Below, piece by piece: positions 53,190 through 64,000 of a stretch of 64,000 bases of DNA. The translations under genes were made by a program, and so were the position numbers. The DNA is from Piezodorus guildinii (Eukaryota > Arthropoda > Insecta > Hemiptera > Pentatomidae): positions 176,410,111-176,474,110 of the forward strand of contig CM041292.1 of the NCBI GenBank assembly GCA_023052935.1. Reading direction: 5' to 3'. Each line of letters starts with the position of its first letter. The first letter of the stretch is position 1. The notes under the pieces were generated by a model, which had not been told where the DNA came from, did no database searches, and saw only the letters and a program-made list of their open reading frames with translations.

Positions 53190-55385
53190 ATTTTACTTTC
53201 ACTCAAGGGAAAGTATAGTAAGTAAAAATTTACGAATTCCACTTTTCGATGGAAATACGCGTTTAGAGTCCCCTGAGTCCAAATGAACAAGTCCTGAAAT
53301 AAGGTGTGTGTGTGGTATGTCTAGCACGAAAATGAAAGGTCGTGCGAAACTGAAATTTCATATTTAAGACAACTATACGTCCTAAATCAGCTAACCACAA
53401 GAGCCACTTTATACTATGAATTTCGCAACTTTTTACGAATAACTTCCTAAAAAACGGCTTTAATGATTTTGATTAAACTCACTTTATCGATGTAAAATTG
53501 AATGTGCTTTAATATAATATAGCTTCTATTCTTATCTAAATAGTCTGACAGTGCTTAAATACCAATATTCTAGATTTCCATCCTTTAAAGTCTCATTAAT
53601 TTTGTAGATTCGAAAAAATTAACCGTTTCATATTAGTTAGCATTAATAGAAAAATACTAAACTAGCTGTGTCACGCAGCTTTGCTCGCGAATATTGCATT
53701 TCGTATTAATTTATGTGCGTTTATGGTGAGATTGGCTATAATAAATATCAACCCATAATCACTTAATATGTAAAAATAATCTTCACAAACCATTTTTAAA
53801 AAATAAATAACAATTGAATATATTTTCATAGGAACCTAAACTCGAAACAGATATGAAACGCAATATGCTTAAAAGGGTCGGTCACCTGTATGTAGTGACC
53901 AGCCAGGTGCCCTTAAGATTTTTTAATGAGAGTAAAAAACAACCTTAGTTATGCCCTCCTTCGAAGGGGACGTAAAATGGTGGTCCCAAGCCTTTGCGAT
54001 TCTATGAACTCGTTAAAGATCTCTACCCTAACTAAACTTGGAGAGGAAAAAATTAGTCATCATACGATTAACCATAGTAGTATAAAAGTGACGTTAAACG
54101 AACAGATAACAACAAGTTTCTGAGATTAGCGCGTTCAAACAAACAAACAAACTCTTTAGCTTTATAATATTAGTATAGATATGTAAGTTGGATGAATTTG
54201 ATAACCAACTGAAAGAGTAGAGGGCAAAAGTAATTTTTGTTTTTTTGAAGATAAGAATCGTGATATGTATGTATAATGTACTGTTAGAAAGTTAATGAAT
54301 TTAAAAAAAATATATTATCTTATACACAAACTTGTAAAATCTAACGGCGAGTGATGCAAGGCCAAAACAAACTAAGTAATTGTTTTATATAATAATATAA
54401 TAGATTTTTTAATAAAACAAATGTTTCTTTGGAACTAGATGTATTTAATTATTTTTTAGTTCCACTTATTTTCATCTGTAACTGTATTTGAATATGCTTA
54501 AATAATTTTAACTACTGAGGTGAGTGAAAGTCGATTGTTGCACCAGATTCTTTGATGCCAAATCAAAAAATTATGGTGCGCGCAACACTGTTTATAGAAA
54601 AATTTGTTTTATATAATTTCTATTATATTGTTATCTACGGCAATCAGTTAGTTTTATCGGCTTTTCATTACTTCCTGTTAACTTTTAAAATTATGTGTAT
54701 ACGGTGATAACTTTTTTAAAATCTTTAGCTTTGCAACGGTATATCATACACGTACATCACTTATGATCAAAATCTAAAAATTGCAATACAAAATGTTTTT
54801 CCAGTTTTCTCCTTTAGTTCTTTTTCAAATTCGCTCAACTTATATATTTATCTTTTTTTTAGCAATACTATTCTGATGATATGATTAATTTTATAAAATC
54901 TACAAAATTTAAGGTACTTTAGATGAAGATATTTTGAAATATCGGCATATAAGCCCTGTCAGACTATTTCATTCAGAATGAAATCTACATGGTATTACAG
55001 CCCGTTCAATTTTACATCGATATAGCACGTTTAATCAAAATCGGTTGAGCCGTAACGAAGCGAAAAGGTGCAAAATGCATGGTATAAAGTTGCTCTTCTG
55101 GTAAGCTAATTTTAAAGAAAAAGTTGCTGTAAAATCTCGGGCGTATAGTTGTCTTGAATATAAAATTTCAGTTTCATGGGACTTTTCGTTTTAGCCTGGG
55201 AGTTACCACGCACAAACACACGGACACACAGACACACGGAACCTTTTTGCGGGACTTGGTCATTTGGAATCAGGGGATCCTAAAAATTGTATTTCCGTTG
55301 AAAGCTGGAATTCGAAAATTTTTACGATCGCAATACTTTTCTTTACTATATATTCTACGTATATAGGTAAGTGAAAGTGAAAACA
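53190..55385. repeat. ACTTACC foldback unit, both arms, interrupted
   Basis: Minus-oriented arm 53190-53645 and 54180-54535, central CACCAGATT / GGTGCGCGCAACAC block (54540-54590), plus-oriented arm to 55385 with outer end ATATAGGTAAGTGAAAG. The two outer ends are inverse copies. With the inserted 53650-54178 removed, the unit is about 1.65 kb. No coding sequence. This is the copy that best shows the two-arm architecture. Confidence 0.7.
53650..54178 (+). mobile_element. ACTAG-type element inserted in the foldback unit, containing a SINE-C copy
   Basis: Begins ACTAAACTAGCTGTGTCACG and ends TTTATAATATTAGTATAGAT. A SINE-C body at about 53870-54115 lies inside (TTTTTTAATGAGAGTAAAAA, GGTGGTCCCAAGCC, GTGACGTTAAACGAACA). 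Exact duplication not identified. Confidence 0.5.
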
Positions 55386-56035
55386 AAATCTGGATAGGGA
55401 CATCCCATTCACCACAGAGGTATGAAATATCATTTAGTACCGATTCTCATACCTACCAAATATTCATAAATAATTTCATAAAAATCGATCTACCATTTTT
55501 TTTATTCGATTTATACGACACACAATCACCGTGACACGAGATTTTTGTTATTACATGTTCTAATTTGAACTTCAATAACTCCTCCATTTTACTTTAAATT
55601 CAAAAATAAGACTTCGTGGCCACACAACTTTTCCATCTATTTTCGCCTGGGATATATTTATAATGTAAATATTGTTTAGCATACTCTCCCTCTCTGAAAA
55701 CCAGAAACTTTTCGCTTAAGTGGAACGTAAATATTCTGATTGTTTCAGGATTCAGGTCATATTTTCTCACCATGACCTGTTTCCTACTTTGATATTTGCA
55801 TAAAAATAAGCTTATGTTATTTTTATATATTAAGAAAGAATTCACCACAATTTTTTGGTCATCCTTTTGTTTTACAGTACTTATTTTATGTTAGTTTTGC
55901 AATATTATATTCTTATTATCAGTTTATAGATACAAATATACTATAATAGAAAACCTGCCCCTGTTTTCGGTTGCATTCGGTTGATCGTTCTGTTTCTAGG
56001 AAAACGGCCGTGCAAGGTGGGAATTAACCGAGATC
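55386..56035. other. No recognised feature
   Basis: AT-rich, short chance ORFs only. Confidence 0.5.
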
Positions 56036-56129
56036 ACGCTTCAATTTAAACTTTGACTCACCTATATGCGAAATATATATTTTAAGGAAAAGTATTGCGA
56101 TACTCGATAAAAGGTTTATGCATTTTTTG

Positions 56130-56338
56130 TTGACTTTTCAACGCATTCGACAGTGTGGACCGTTATAGTCTAATTTACAAATTATATCAAGTAGGAATTA
56201 CATCAAAATTAATTAATTCAATTAAAAATCTGCTTAGTGAAACTAATGCTTCTGTTTGGAATTTGGATGGTTTGACTGAACCATTTGGAACTGAATCAGG
56301 GGTGAGACAGGGTTGTTTGCTTAGTCCGATTCTTTTTT

Positions 56339-56390
<52 letters not shown>

Positions 56391-57712
56391 AAAAAAGAAT
56401 CGGACTAAGCAAACAACCCTGTCTCACCCCTGATTCAGTTCCAAATGGTTCAGTCAAACCATCCAAATTCCATATATATATATATATATATGATTTGGAA
56501 GAGAATTTAGATGGCGGTATTTTGGTTGAAGAAAATTGTAAAATTAAATACTTAGCCTATGCGGATGATATTGTGCTCTTATCCTCACATCCCTCGATAT
56601 TACAGAATATGATTAACTCTCTAGAAAACTACTGCAATAAATGGAATCTGAGAATAAATCTGGAAAAATCAAAAATAATGGTCTTTCGAAATGGTGGTAG
56701 GCCAGCGCGTAAAGAAAAATGGTTCTTAGGCTCAGAAAATTTTGAAGTAGTACAGCAGTACAAATATCTAGGGATCACTATACGCCTACTCTTTCAATGA
56801 CAAAACACCTCGAAGAAAAACTGAATAAAGCTAAGGTGGGTTTGAATTTGATTTGGGGCCAGTTTATGGAAAACAAAGATATAGTTCTTTCAAAAAAGTT
56901 GGAGATATTTAATTCCATTAGTAGGGCAGTTATGTGCTATGGAGCACAAGTCTGGGGTGGGGTTAGTCATGATGCCGTGGAAAAACTACAAAGATTTTTT
57001 CTTAAAAACTATTTAAATTATCAAAATATACGCCAACTCATTTTCTCCATTTTGAAACAACAATAGATCCAATATTTATGTTCACCCTAAAGATGCATTT
57101 CGATTATATTATTCAAATTTTGAATTTACCACCACATAGATATTCAAAGATATTAGCATTACATATAGTTAAGAAAAAAATAGCATGGTTCAAAAACATA
57201 CTTTATCTGAAAGAATCGCATGGATTAAATTTTAACTTAAATCTATTTAACTGTGATGATATTAAATTATGGAAAAATAGTCTAGCAGCATTAAGGGTTC
57301 AAATGCAAAAAGATATTTATACTCAAAATATTATTAAAGTTAAAAATTCTAAAACTTCCCCCTTTTATCCACATTTAACCACAGTAAATTACATTACTGA
57401 AAAATGTTCACTGGAGGTGATTAGATGGGTAATTAAAATCAGGGGTATGTATTAAACCTGAATTACAAACATTTCATGTAAACAAATAATAAATGTAGTT
57501 TGTGCAATACAAATGAAGCAGAAGATCTTTTTCACTTTTTGGCTGCCTGTCCGATACTTACTGAGTTTAGAAAAAAATATTTTAATTCTAAAAATTTAAC
57601 CTGGGATCAAATTTTAGAGTTGATAAATGGAAAAGATTGGCTGGCGTTAGTTAATTTCTCCAGATCGGCTTTCTCTTATAGAATGTTACTAACCAGAGAA
57701 TTTAACCATTAG
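56130..57712 (+). pseudogene. Reverse transcriptase of the 56113 element, broken by a local foldback
   Basis: Frame pieces: FNAFDSVDRYSLIYKLYQVG-type start, ESGVRQGCLLSPILFSIYI (to 56343), then a foldback insert, then DLEENLDGGILVEENCKIKY, LAYADDIVLL (catalytic), SLENYCNKWNLRINLEKSKI and QQYKYLGITI. Frameshifts near 56790, 57066 and 57455. The C-terminus has CNTNEAEDLFHFLAACPI, a CCHC-like tail found in several LINE clades. No RNase H seen. Non-functional. Confidence 0.85.
56258..56471. repeat. 84-bp snapback duplication inside the RT frame
   Basis: 56258-56341 (starting GGAATTTGGATGGTTTGACT) reappears exactly inverted at 56388-56471, separated by about 46 bp of AT. The coding sequence upstream (LLSPILFSIYI) and downstream (DLEENL) would be nearly continuous without it, so it arose in the element after or during insertion. 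Confidence 0.9.
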
Positions 57713-58020
57713 TGAATTTGTTAAATTAAATTTAACTAATTGTGAATTTGACTATTTGTGAATTAATTTTAGTACATAAATAACATGGGAAGTGTTTGTT
57801 TCTTATTTTGTTATTGATTATTTATATTGATAGATTAAAGATTAATTTTGTTAATAAACACAGACTCCACGGACGGTCAATAGACCATGTAGTGTGTCTG
57901 ATTTTTATTATTGTATTTCGTAATTTGTAATTTGTTTATTTTTTTATTGGCTTGATGTAATTTTGAAAAATAAAAACAGACTTTTCTATCTATCTCTATC
58001 TCTACCGATACTCGATAAAA

Positions 58021-58650
58021 ATATAAATTCGAGTTTTCTCCGAAAATACACATTTTAGGGTCCTAGACCAAATGACCAACTTACGCAAAAAGAATGTGTG
58101 TGGTAAGACTAAAACAAAGGGTTTTATAAAATTGAAATATCATATTTTAGAAGTGTATATGCCTGAGATGTTGCAGTAACTTTTCCAACAAAATCGGCGA
58201 ACCAAAATAGCCACTTTGATTTTTTTTGTTTACGATTTTCTCCATAACGACTAAAACGATTCTGATAAACTGTCTTTATCGATGTAAAATTTATTGAGCT
58301 TTAATATCATGTAAGATTTATTCTAGTTAATATAAGGGTAATTTGATAGCCAACTAAAGAGAAACGAGCTAAAATAATTTTTTCATGTCTTTTTTGGTGT
58401 TTTGAACATAAGTAAAATAAACCATTGGAAAGCTAAATATTTTTTTGAAATTTTTATCTCGTACACAAAATTGTAAAAGACTATAGAGAGAGAGACGAAA
58501 AGCGGATAAACTTAAGTGATTGTTACAAAAAAAAATATGATAGATAATTTAATGAAAAAGATGTTTAAATCAAAACTCAATATAATTATTTTCCTTTTTT
58601 CGTATTTAAACGTTATTAAAATAATTATAATAACGCAGGAGTGATAGTTG
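58021..58650 (-). repeat. ACTTACC dispersed repeat, host of the RT insertion
   Basis: Continues the piece 56040-56097 after one duplication copy: TTCGAGTTTTCTCCGAAAAT, GGGTCCTAGACCAAATGACC, then GAGCTTTAATATCATGTAAG, and the central block near 58630-58660. Reverse orientation. Confidence 0.7.
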
Positions 58651-58869
58651 TTGCACACAAGTAGAGTAATGTCGATCTACGATATACCGTTGGAAAACTA
58701 AAGATTTAAGAATAATATTATCTCATAGAAGTTGTGGAAAGTAATGGAAAGTAATGAATACTTAACAGCATAAGCTTAATGGATTATTGTACATAAAAAT
58801 TTTATATCGTTTTATTATTTAATATGAAACATATTTTTCTAACGAAACTAAATATTATTGTTTAAACTT

Positions 58870-59275
58870 TCTTCAACTCTAACTAAACCATCAAATTTTT
58901 CCCGTATCCAATCCCTACAATCCAAAATCCTTCGTAAATTCCTTAATGCTTATAACTTTGTAACAAATAAACTGAACTATAAAGACCTTAATATTCCGAA
59001 TGATGCAAATTTGGCATCATTCATTTCATGACAAACTCTATTCCCACTCTAATCCTCTATTCAATCCTTTCTTCCTCTTCAATTCCTGATAATCCTCTGA
59101 GGCGTCTAAAAAGAAGATGGCCTCGAGACGAAGTTTAGAATATTTTTAGAGTGCTGCCAATAGATAACTTCTCTACATGTCCGTTTGTTTGTTGTGTCTA
59201 TTTTCTTATAGCCTGTTTACTATATTTGGTGTACAATACAGTTGTAAATATCAATAAATAATTTTTTAAAAAACA
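58870..59275 (+). pseudogene. Jockey relic, ORF2 3' end
   Basis: Reads as a decayed LTKPSNFSRIQSLQSKILRK-type segment, then NKLNYKDLNIP, and SSIPDNPLRRLKRRWPRD-like sequence near 59085-59125, followed by a UTR with TTGTAAATATCAATAAATAA. Confidence 0.75.
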
Positions 59276-59279
59276 ACAC

Positions 59280-59990
59280 ATAATATGATAGTTCCTAAAT
59301 TGATTTTAACAGTATAGGTAAGTGAAAATCGTGTGTTGTCTGTACCATATTGTTTTTTGGTCCATCACTAATAATAATAATAATAATTATTGAAAAAAAT
59401 AACCTTAAATATTTCACAAATAAATTAGCTTCCCTCACTCCTCAACTTAACCCTCGACAGAAGTTGAAGGAGTGCCGTTATGAAACAACTTTCTAATGAA
59501 TGTGTTGAGAAGGTCTGCGAGATCTCTTCATTTCCGAGCCAACGACTTCAATTTTAACTTGTCTCAGCTCTGTGGAGGAACTTGTCTCGTAAAAGTAATT
59601 TCTAAATGTGACAAGCAACACTCATAAACAAAGCAAATAAGAAAACAAAACTTCGCCAAGTCCTTTGGGGGAGGCTTGATTTATATCCAAATTTAGTGGA
59701 ATGCATTTATAAATTAATTAATTAATTTATAAATTAATTAATTAATTTATAAATTAATTATGCATTTATAAATTTATGGAAGGCATTTATAAAAAAAAGA
59801 GTGATAGACCTGTCGCACTAGACTTACCACGGACAAACACACTCCCCTTTTTGCGGGATTGGTTATTTAGACTCAGGGGATCCTAAAACATGTATTCCTG
59901 TTAAAAACTGGAATTTGAAAATTTTCACGATCGCAATACTTTCTCTTACTACTTATTTCATATATAGGTAAATGAAAGTAAAGCATAGAT
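59280..59990 (+). repeat. ACTTACC dispersed repeat pieces around an AT palindrome
   Basis: Central block GGTAAGTGAAAATCGTGTGT at 59318-59340; outer-end part at 59800-59985 (CACACTCCCCTTTTTGCGGG, TTTCACGATCGCAATACTTT, ATATATAGGTAAATGAAAG). Between them, 59705-59790 is a nested AATTAATTAATT / ATTTATAAATT palindrome. Confidence 0.65.
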
Positions 59991-60186
59991 AATGAATTAG
60001 TGATGTAAATTTAGTAAAATATTATTAAGAATTAAAAAATTATTTTAATATTTTTTTAAAATATGTAAATAATACTTTATACCTTAAGATTAAACCAACC
60101 GATCGGAACTTCAATAATGGAAGAACATAAGAAAAGATACGGGTCAACTTTTCTCTGTGTAGTCCTCAATTAACACAGCTCTTTTA

Positions 60187-60535
60187 ATTATCAGGCTCTC
60201 TCATTCTCAGCTCAATAGAAATAATGCACGTTGTTAAGAGGGAGGAAAAAACAACTTCTACAATCAGTCTTAATTATCAGGCTCTCTCATTCTCAGCTCA
60301 ATAGAAATAATGCACGTTGTTAAGGGGAAGAAAAAACAACTTCTACAATCAGTCTTAATTATCAGGCTCTCTCATTCTCAGCTCAATAGAAATAATGCAC
60401 GTTGTTAAGGGGAAGAAAAAACAACTTCTACAATCAGTCTTAATTATCAGGGTCTCTCATTCTCAGCTCAATAGAAATAATACACGTTGTTAAGGTGAAG
60501 AAAAAACAACTTCTACAATCAGTCTTAATTACGTT
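60187..60535 (+). repeat. 85-bp tandem repeat, 4 units
   Basis: TCAGGCTCTCTCATTCTCAG recurs at 60191, 60277, 60362 and (one change) 60447. Units include CGTTGTTAAG and AAAAAACAACTTCTACAATC and are nearly identical, so the array is young. No spacers of varied sequence, so not CRISPR-like. Confidence 0.95.
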
Positions 60536-62393
60536 TTTATAAAAAGGAAGGAAAATTGTGGAAATTTAATGCTCTTTCTTTTCTTTGATCCTTTAATCGC
60601 GAAATTAACTATATAATTGTTCAGAGGATTCAAATTATTTTCTAACAATTAATTTTGTTTCTTTTCGTATTTTCTTTGTAGTCGCTTTTTTTTTTTTTTT
60701 TCAACTAGAAAACAACACAACTAAGCTGTGTATTGAAGATAATTAGGTAGTAGTTAGTGCTTTTATATATTTGTTTATTAAAGTTATTATTCACTTACAA
60801 GGGGAAGATTCTAAATGGATGAATTTTTTTTTATCGTGAAACTAAACATTAAACCATCAGACTATGCAAAATATAAGAGGTTTACGCTCTCCAAGAGTCG
60901 CCTAAGTAATCGGAAATTTTGTGTGCGAAAATCGCATTTTACTTAATAGCTCTGCTTCTAGTGAAGATAGAAAAATATTTTTTGTGTCAAGACTAACCTA
61001 TATCAAAGCTAAATAATTAACAAATTAAGTTTTAGGAGTGAGGATTCTTAATCTGAGTACAGATTTTAAGAAACCTAATTAAAAGTACTGTTTTGAAAAG
61101 ATTATTCATATTTTAAGGGTTATAACCTATCATTAAATTTAATTATTTTAATGGCTTGATTCCATAAATTTTTCGCATTGAAATGGGGTAATTTAGACAC
61201 CAAACTTATTTTTTTACCTTCACTAGAACCAGATATATTAAATAAAATGTGTTTATATGTAGGCTTTTTGTACACTTTTTCCTACAAATGTACTATGATT
61301 TCAGTTTCAATTAATTAAATATAAGTCATTCAGGCTAATGCATTATAATAACCAAACAAAAAAAAAAAAAAAGAAAAGGAAAAAAAAAGCGTTTTGCAGA
61401 TTTTAAGGATGTCTCATCCGAAATCATTTCTAGATATCTTGTCTTATATGATCTCTTGGTAAATATGTAAATAAAGTTTATTTTATATTCTTTCTAAAAT
61501 GTGTTTTTCATGCTCAAACGTTCCGATTTTTTCACGAAACTCTTGGAGAGCGTTGGTCCCTAATATTTATTTGACGTTAATGGTTAAATGTCAAGTTTTA
61601 CCTGAAACAATTATATCAAAATCGAAGAGACACATTTGGGATTCTTTCCTTGTTAGTATAAAATGTTTTCATCACAATATCTCCAAAATAATTATTGTCG
61701 ATTAGCTGAAGTTGTTATCCTCGCCTAGATGTGCAATAAGGCAGGAATTGGGAAAATTCGCCCTCCAGGTCATGGTCGAAAGTTGTTTATAAAGATTGAA
61801 CAAAAACTTATTCCGCACTACGCACAACATTCACACTTGACATTGGAGTATTTAGTTTCGATGAAAACGGTTTTCGTTTAGATTAAAAAATACAACAGAA
61901 GCTTTTATGTTTAACAGTCACTTAATCGCATGCTCTTTTCGTCACTCAGTAGTACCTTCTAGAGATTTGTTTGTTAGTTTTTTTTTTTTTTTATTTATCT
62001 ATTTATTGTAATTAACAACTGTATTATACAACACAATAAGTAAATATGCAGAGTGAAGAAAAGTCGTGAAAATGTCTTGAGAAAGAACAACGCAGTGGTA
62101 GCACTTCACTAACTATTTTAAGGCATAAGGTCCCTAAGCCACCTTCTTTAAGCTCGTCTCGGAGGGCTAACAGGAATATCTAAGGAAGATATAGAACGGG
62201 CAAGTGGATTTGTGTGGGCAGGAAGTTTGGAATGAAAACAGGTATATCTATCACGGTCTATGTCTGCAACAAACGGGAAGTAGTTGACTTTTAATAAAAA
62301 AACTTTTAACTTTCCAAATGTATATTACTATTATTATTTCTGGAAGAAAAGTTTTGTTTTTTAATTTATTTATTTACGATCATTAAACCTTCA
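60536..62393. other. AT-rich stretch, nothing recognised
   Basis: No coding sequence or repeat recognised in this 1.9 kb, apart from poly-A and poly-T tracts. Confidence 0.5.
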
Positions 62394-62402
62394 TTGGTTG
62401 AT

Positions 62403-62726
62403 AAAAAAAAAAAAAAAAACCTGTGCCACTACAACCCATGAAGGGTCTTGGGCTCAGTACATATAGAGATTCGTACTGTTTCAAGGCCAACGGCAGTGCA
62501 ATGAGGTGATTAGGCCTCGATCGCGCTCAGCCGCCAGGTTTTTCCCTAATTAAATTGGGTACCCACTTTATAGAGGCTGGGTCTGCCCCAGGAGGGTCTC
62601 CATACCCTAGAGTCGCCCCACGACTGAATTAACAGAATAAATAATATTCCGCCACAGCCGGGATTCGAACCCAGGACCCGGAGCACAGTAGACTAGCGCT
62701 CTATCCACTATACCACGCCGCTCCCT
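62403..62726 (-). mobile_element. SINE-B copy, full length, with 9-bp target duplication
   Basis: TTGGTTGAT (62394-62402) and TTGGTTAAT (62727-62735), one mismatch. The minus strand begins GGGAGCGGCGTGGTATAGTG, with B-box GGTTCGAATCCCG, and ends TTGTAGTGGCACAGG plus an A-tail next to the left duplication. Orientation and tail position agree with retroposition. Confidence 0.88.
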
Positions 62727-62824
62727 TTGGTTAATACCTCAAGTAAATAAGCTGTGAGAAAAAATATGTAAAAAGACATGATAAGAAACTGACAATTGGT
62801 AGCGCTCCAGTAGCTAATCTAAAC

Positions 62825-63520
62825 TACAACAGAATGTCTCGAGGTAATTTTCCTTTCAGGTGCCTAGAAGGATTATCAGGAATTGAAGAGGAAACAAGGA
62901 TTGAAACTATTGGATTAAAATGGGAATGGAATTTGTCATTAAATGATTGGTACCTGGTTCCGACCAAATCAGTAACGTATGAAACATTAAGGTCTTTATG
63001 GATGAGTTTATTGGTATTTATTTATTTGTACAAAGTAAGGGGCATTGAGGATTTTACGAAGAATTTTAGATTGTAAGGATCGAATACGGAGAAAATTTGA
63101 TGGTCTAGTAGAGTCCCAAAGCTCAACTCCGTAGGTCCAGATAAGCCTTATTATGTTCATGTAGATGAGCCTTTTTTAGTTAAGTGGAAGGTTAAGGCGT
63201 TTCCTAGTAAGTGTTGAAGTAACCATAAGCGGCAGGAGTTCTAGATAGCGGATCTGTTCAACAGGGACAAGCGGAATGTTATTAAATGACACTGTAGGGC
63301 AGGTTTATAGGTTTACCACAACGGGTGGAGGTACTTTGGTGGAATGTCTTGGAATTAATTTTAATTGTCCAAATTTGACACCATCCTTCAAGCTCTCTGA
63401 TGTGAGATTGAAGAGGATGAGAGGCACGTGTTGGATCGTTATTGAGTGATAACACCCAAGTGCCATCAGCATAGGTAGAAAGGAAGATGTTAGGATGGGT
63501 TGAGTTATTAGCGGGAAAAA
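62825..63520 (-). pseudogene. Jockey relic, RT core to C-terminus
   Basis: Minus-strand reading from the decayed YADG at about 63465 (ATGCTGATGGCACTTGGGTG), through a WCQIWTIKIN-type segment, VEQIRYLEL, and NIIRLIWTYGVELWDSTRPS to the C-terminal region near 62850. A short AT-rich insertion lies near 63010-63030. Several frameshifts. Confidence 0.8.
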
Positions 63521-63529
63521 AAAGTTAAA

Positions 63530-64000
63530 CGAAAATTTTTGTTTGCTGGTTATCGAATACTATTATACTCGAAATTTACTCTGTATTTATCAATATTAAC
63601 AACATGAAATGTTTAATTGTTTCAAATTAATACACTAAAGGTATTATAAGATGAAGTTATTTTACCTGTCTGTTATTTTTATCAGAGGAAAACCTACATG
63701 GATTTAAGCCTATTTAATTTTATATGAATGTAACGAGTTTATCAAAATTTATAGAACTGTTTTTGGGAAAATCGTAGAAATGTTCAATATGCCTGTTATA
63801 AAGTGGCCCTTCTGGCTTGAAGATTTTGACTAAAAAGTAGCTGAAAGTTTCAGATGTTTCATTTTTTTTATTATAAAATGGTGGTTCTGTACGACTTATT
63901 GTTAGAGCTAGACATACTACATACACACTATAACCTTTATTGAGGGGCTAGTAATTATATAATTTTAATGATAGCAGTACCCTCTCTAACTATATATTTC
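63530..64000 (+). repeat. ACTTACC dispersed repeat, cut by the window edge
   Basis: TATAAAGTGGCCCTTCTGGC near 63799, preceded by the TTTAAGCCTATTTAATTTTA block and followed by diverged family sequence, ending at CTCTCTAACTATATATTTC at the window edge. Confidence 0.6.

Larger units (their letters stand above)
56113..58005 (+). mobile_element. Non-LTR retrotransposon of undetermined clade, 5'-truncated, 15-bp target duplication
   Basis: CGATACTCGATAAAA at 56098-56112 and 58006-58020, exact. The insert encodes RT from the AFDS motif to a C-terminal zinc-finger-like end and finishes in a TCTATCTATCTCTATCTC microsatellite tail instead of poly(A). It landed in an ACTTACC repeat (minus-oriented pieces 56040-56097 and 58021-58650). 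Confidence 0.93.

Noticed and set aside
55600..55848. 82-codon minus-strand ORF
   Set aside because: No recognisable domain; composition as expected from AT-rich non-coding DNA.
62403..62726. tRNA genes at the SINE heads (also 28865, 38977, 30088, 43804, 10664)
   Set aside because: The tRNA-like parts have A and B boxes but run into long SINE bodies, have target duplications and do not fold as complete tRNAs at their 3' side.
1..64000. Endogenous virus or LTR retrotransposon
   Set aside because: No protease, integrase, capsid, envelope or long terminal repeats in direct orientation; all RT sequences are of the non-LTR type.

Overview
The window is eukaryotic, AT-rich, non-coding-dominated DNA, almost certainly from an arthropod and probably an insect (a hemipteran is possible but not shown). 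The basis is Jockey-clade and I-superfamily retrotransposons, a cecropia-type mariner, Tc1 remnants, three tRNA-headed SINE families, and one GC-rich exon whose translation matches TM5 of the insect sulfakinin / cholecystokinin receptor family. No bacterial-style genes, rRNA, genuine tRNA genes, CRISPR arrays or virus genes were seen. The only host coding sequence I can support is that exon (42495-42680, + strand, phase 1-1). Most of the window is therefore likely intronic or intergenic DNA around a GPCR gene.

Layout. 1-4850: an I-superfamily non-LTR element on the minus strand (ORF1, endonuclease, RT, RNase H), cut by the left edge and carrying two frameshifts. 6308-10468: a nearly perfect palindrome with arms of about 1.97 kb around a 212-bp spacer, carrying two mirror copies of a Jockey-type gag. 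11.4-15.2 kb: three decayed Jockey fragments and a small GC-rich patch with CRE-like octamers. 15747-18895: a foldback element whose ends hold 21-bp tandem repeats and whose arms hold inverted arrays of a 109-bp satellite. 20690-23126: a TIR element with TA duplications that contains a SINE fragment and a dead Tc1 copy. 23.9-26.2 kb: two RTE-like RT remnants, one with a 12-bp target duplication. 26.6-29.3 kb: two foldbacks carrying hammerhead-ribozyme-like motifs, one with a complete core. 29.5-31.5 kb: Jockey relics, one split by a SINE. 35.8-38.8 kb: a Jockey relic interrupted by a 1286-bp mariner with an apparently intact transposase. 40.9-45.6 kb: SINEs, an RTE insertion inside a SINE, and the receptor exon. 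45911-50492: a full-length Jockey element with target duplication, intact 894-aa ORF2, and ORF1 directly abutting ORF2. 50.9-64 kb: a dispersed inverted-arm repeat family hit by a truncated Jockey, an RT element with 15-bp target duplication, SINEs, and an 85-bp tandem array.

The elements work as genome parasites rather than a pathway. SINEs and fragments without their own RT presumably borrow LINE machinery. Several nested insertions give a relative chronology. The recurring theme is inverted-repeat architecture: at least five unrelated-looking foldback structures lie in 64 kb.
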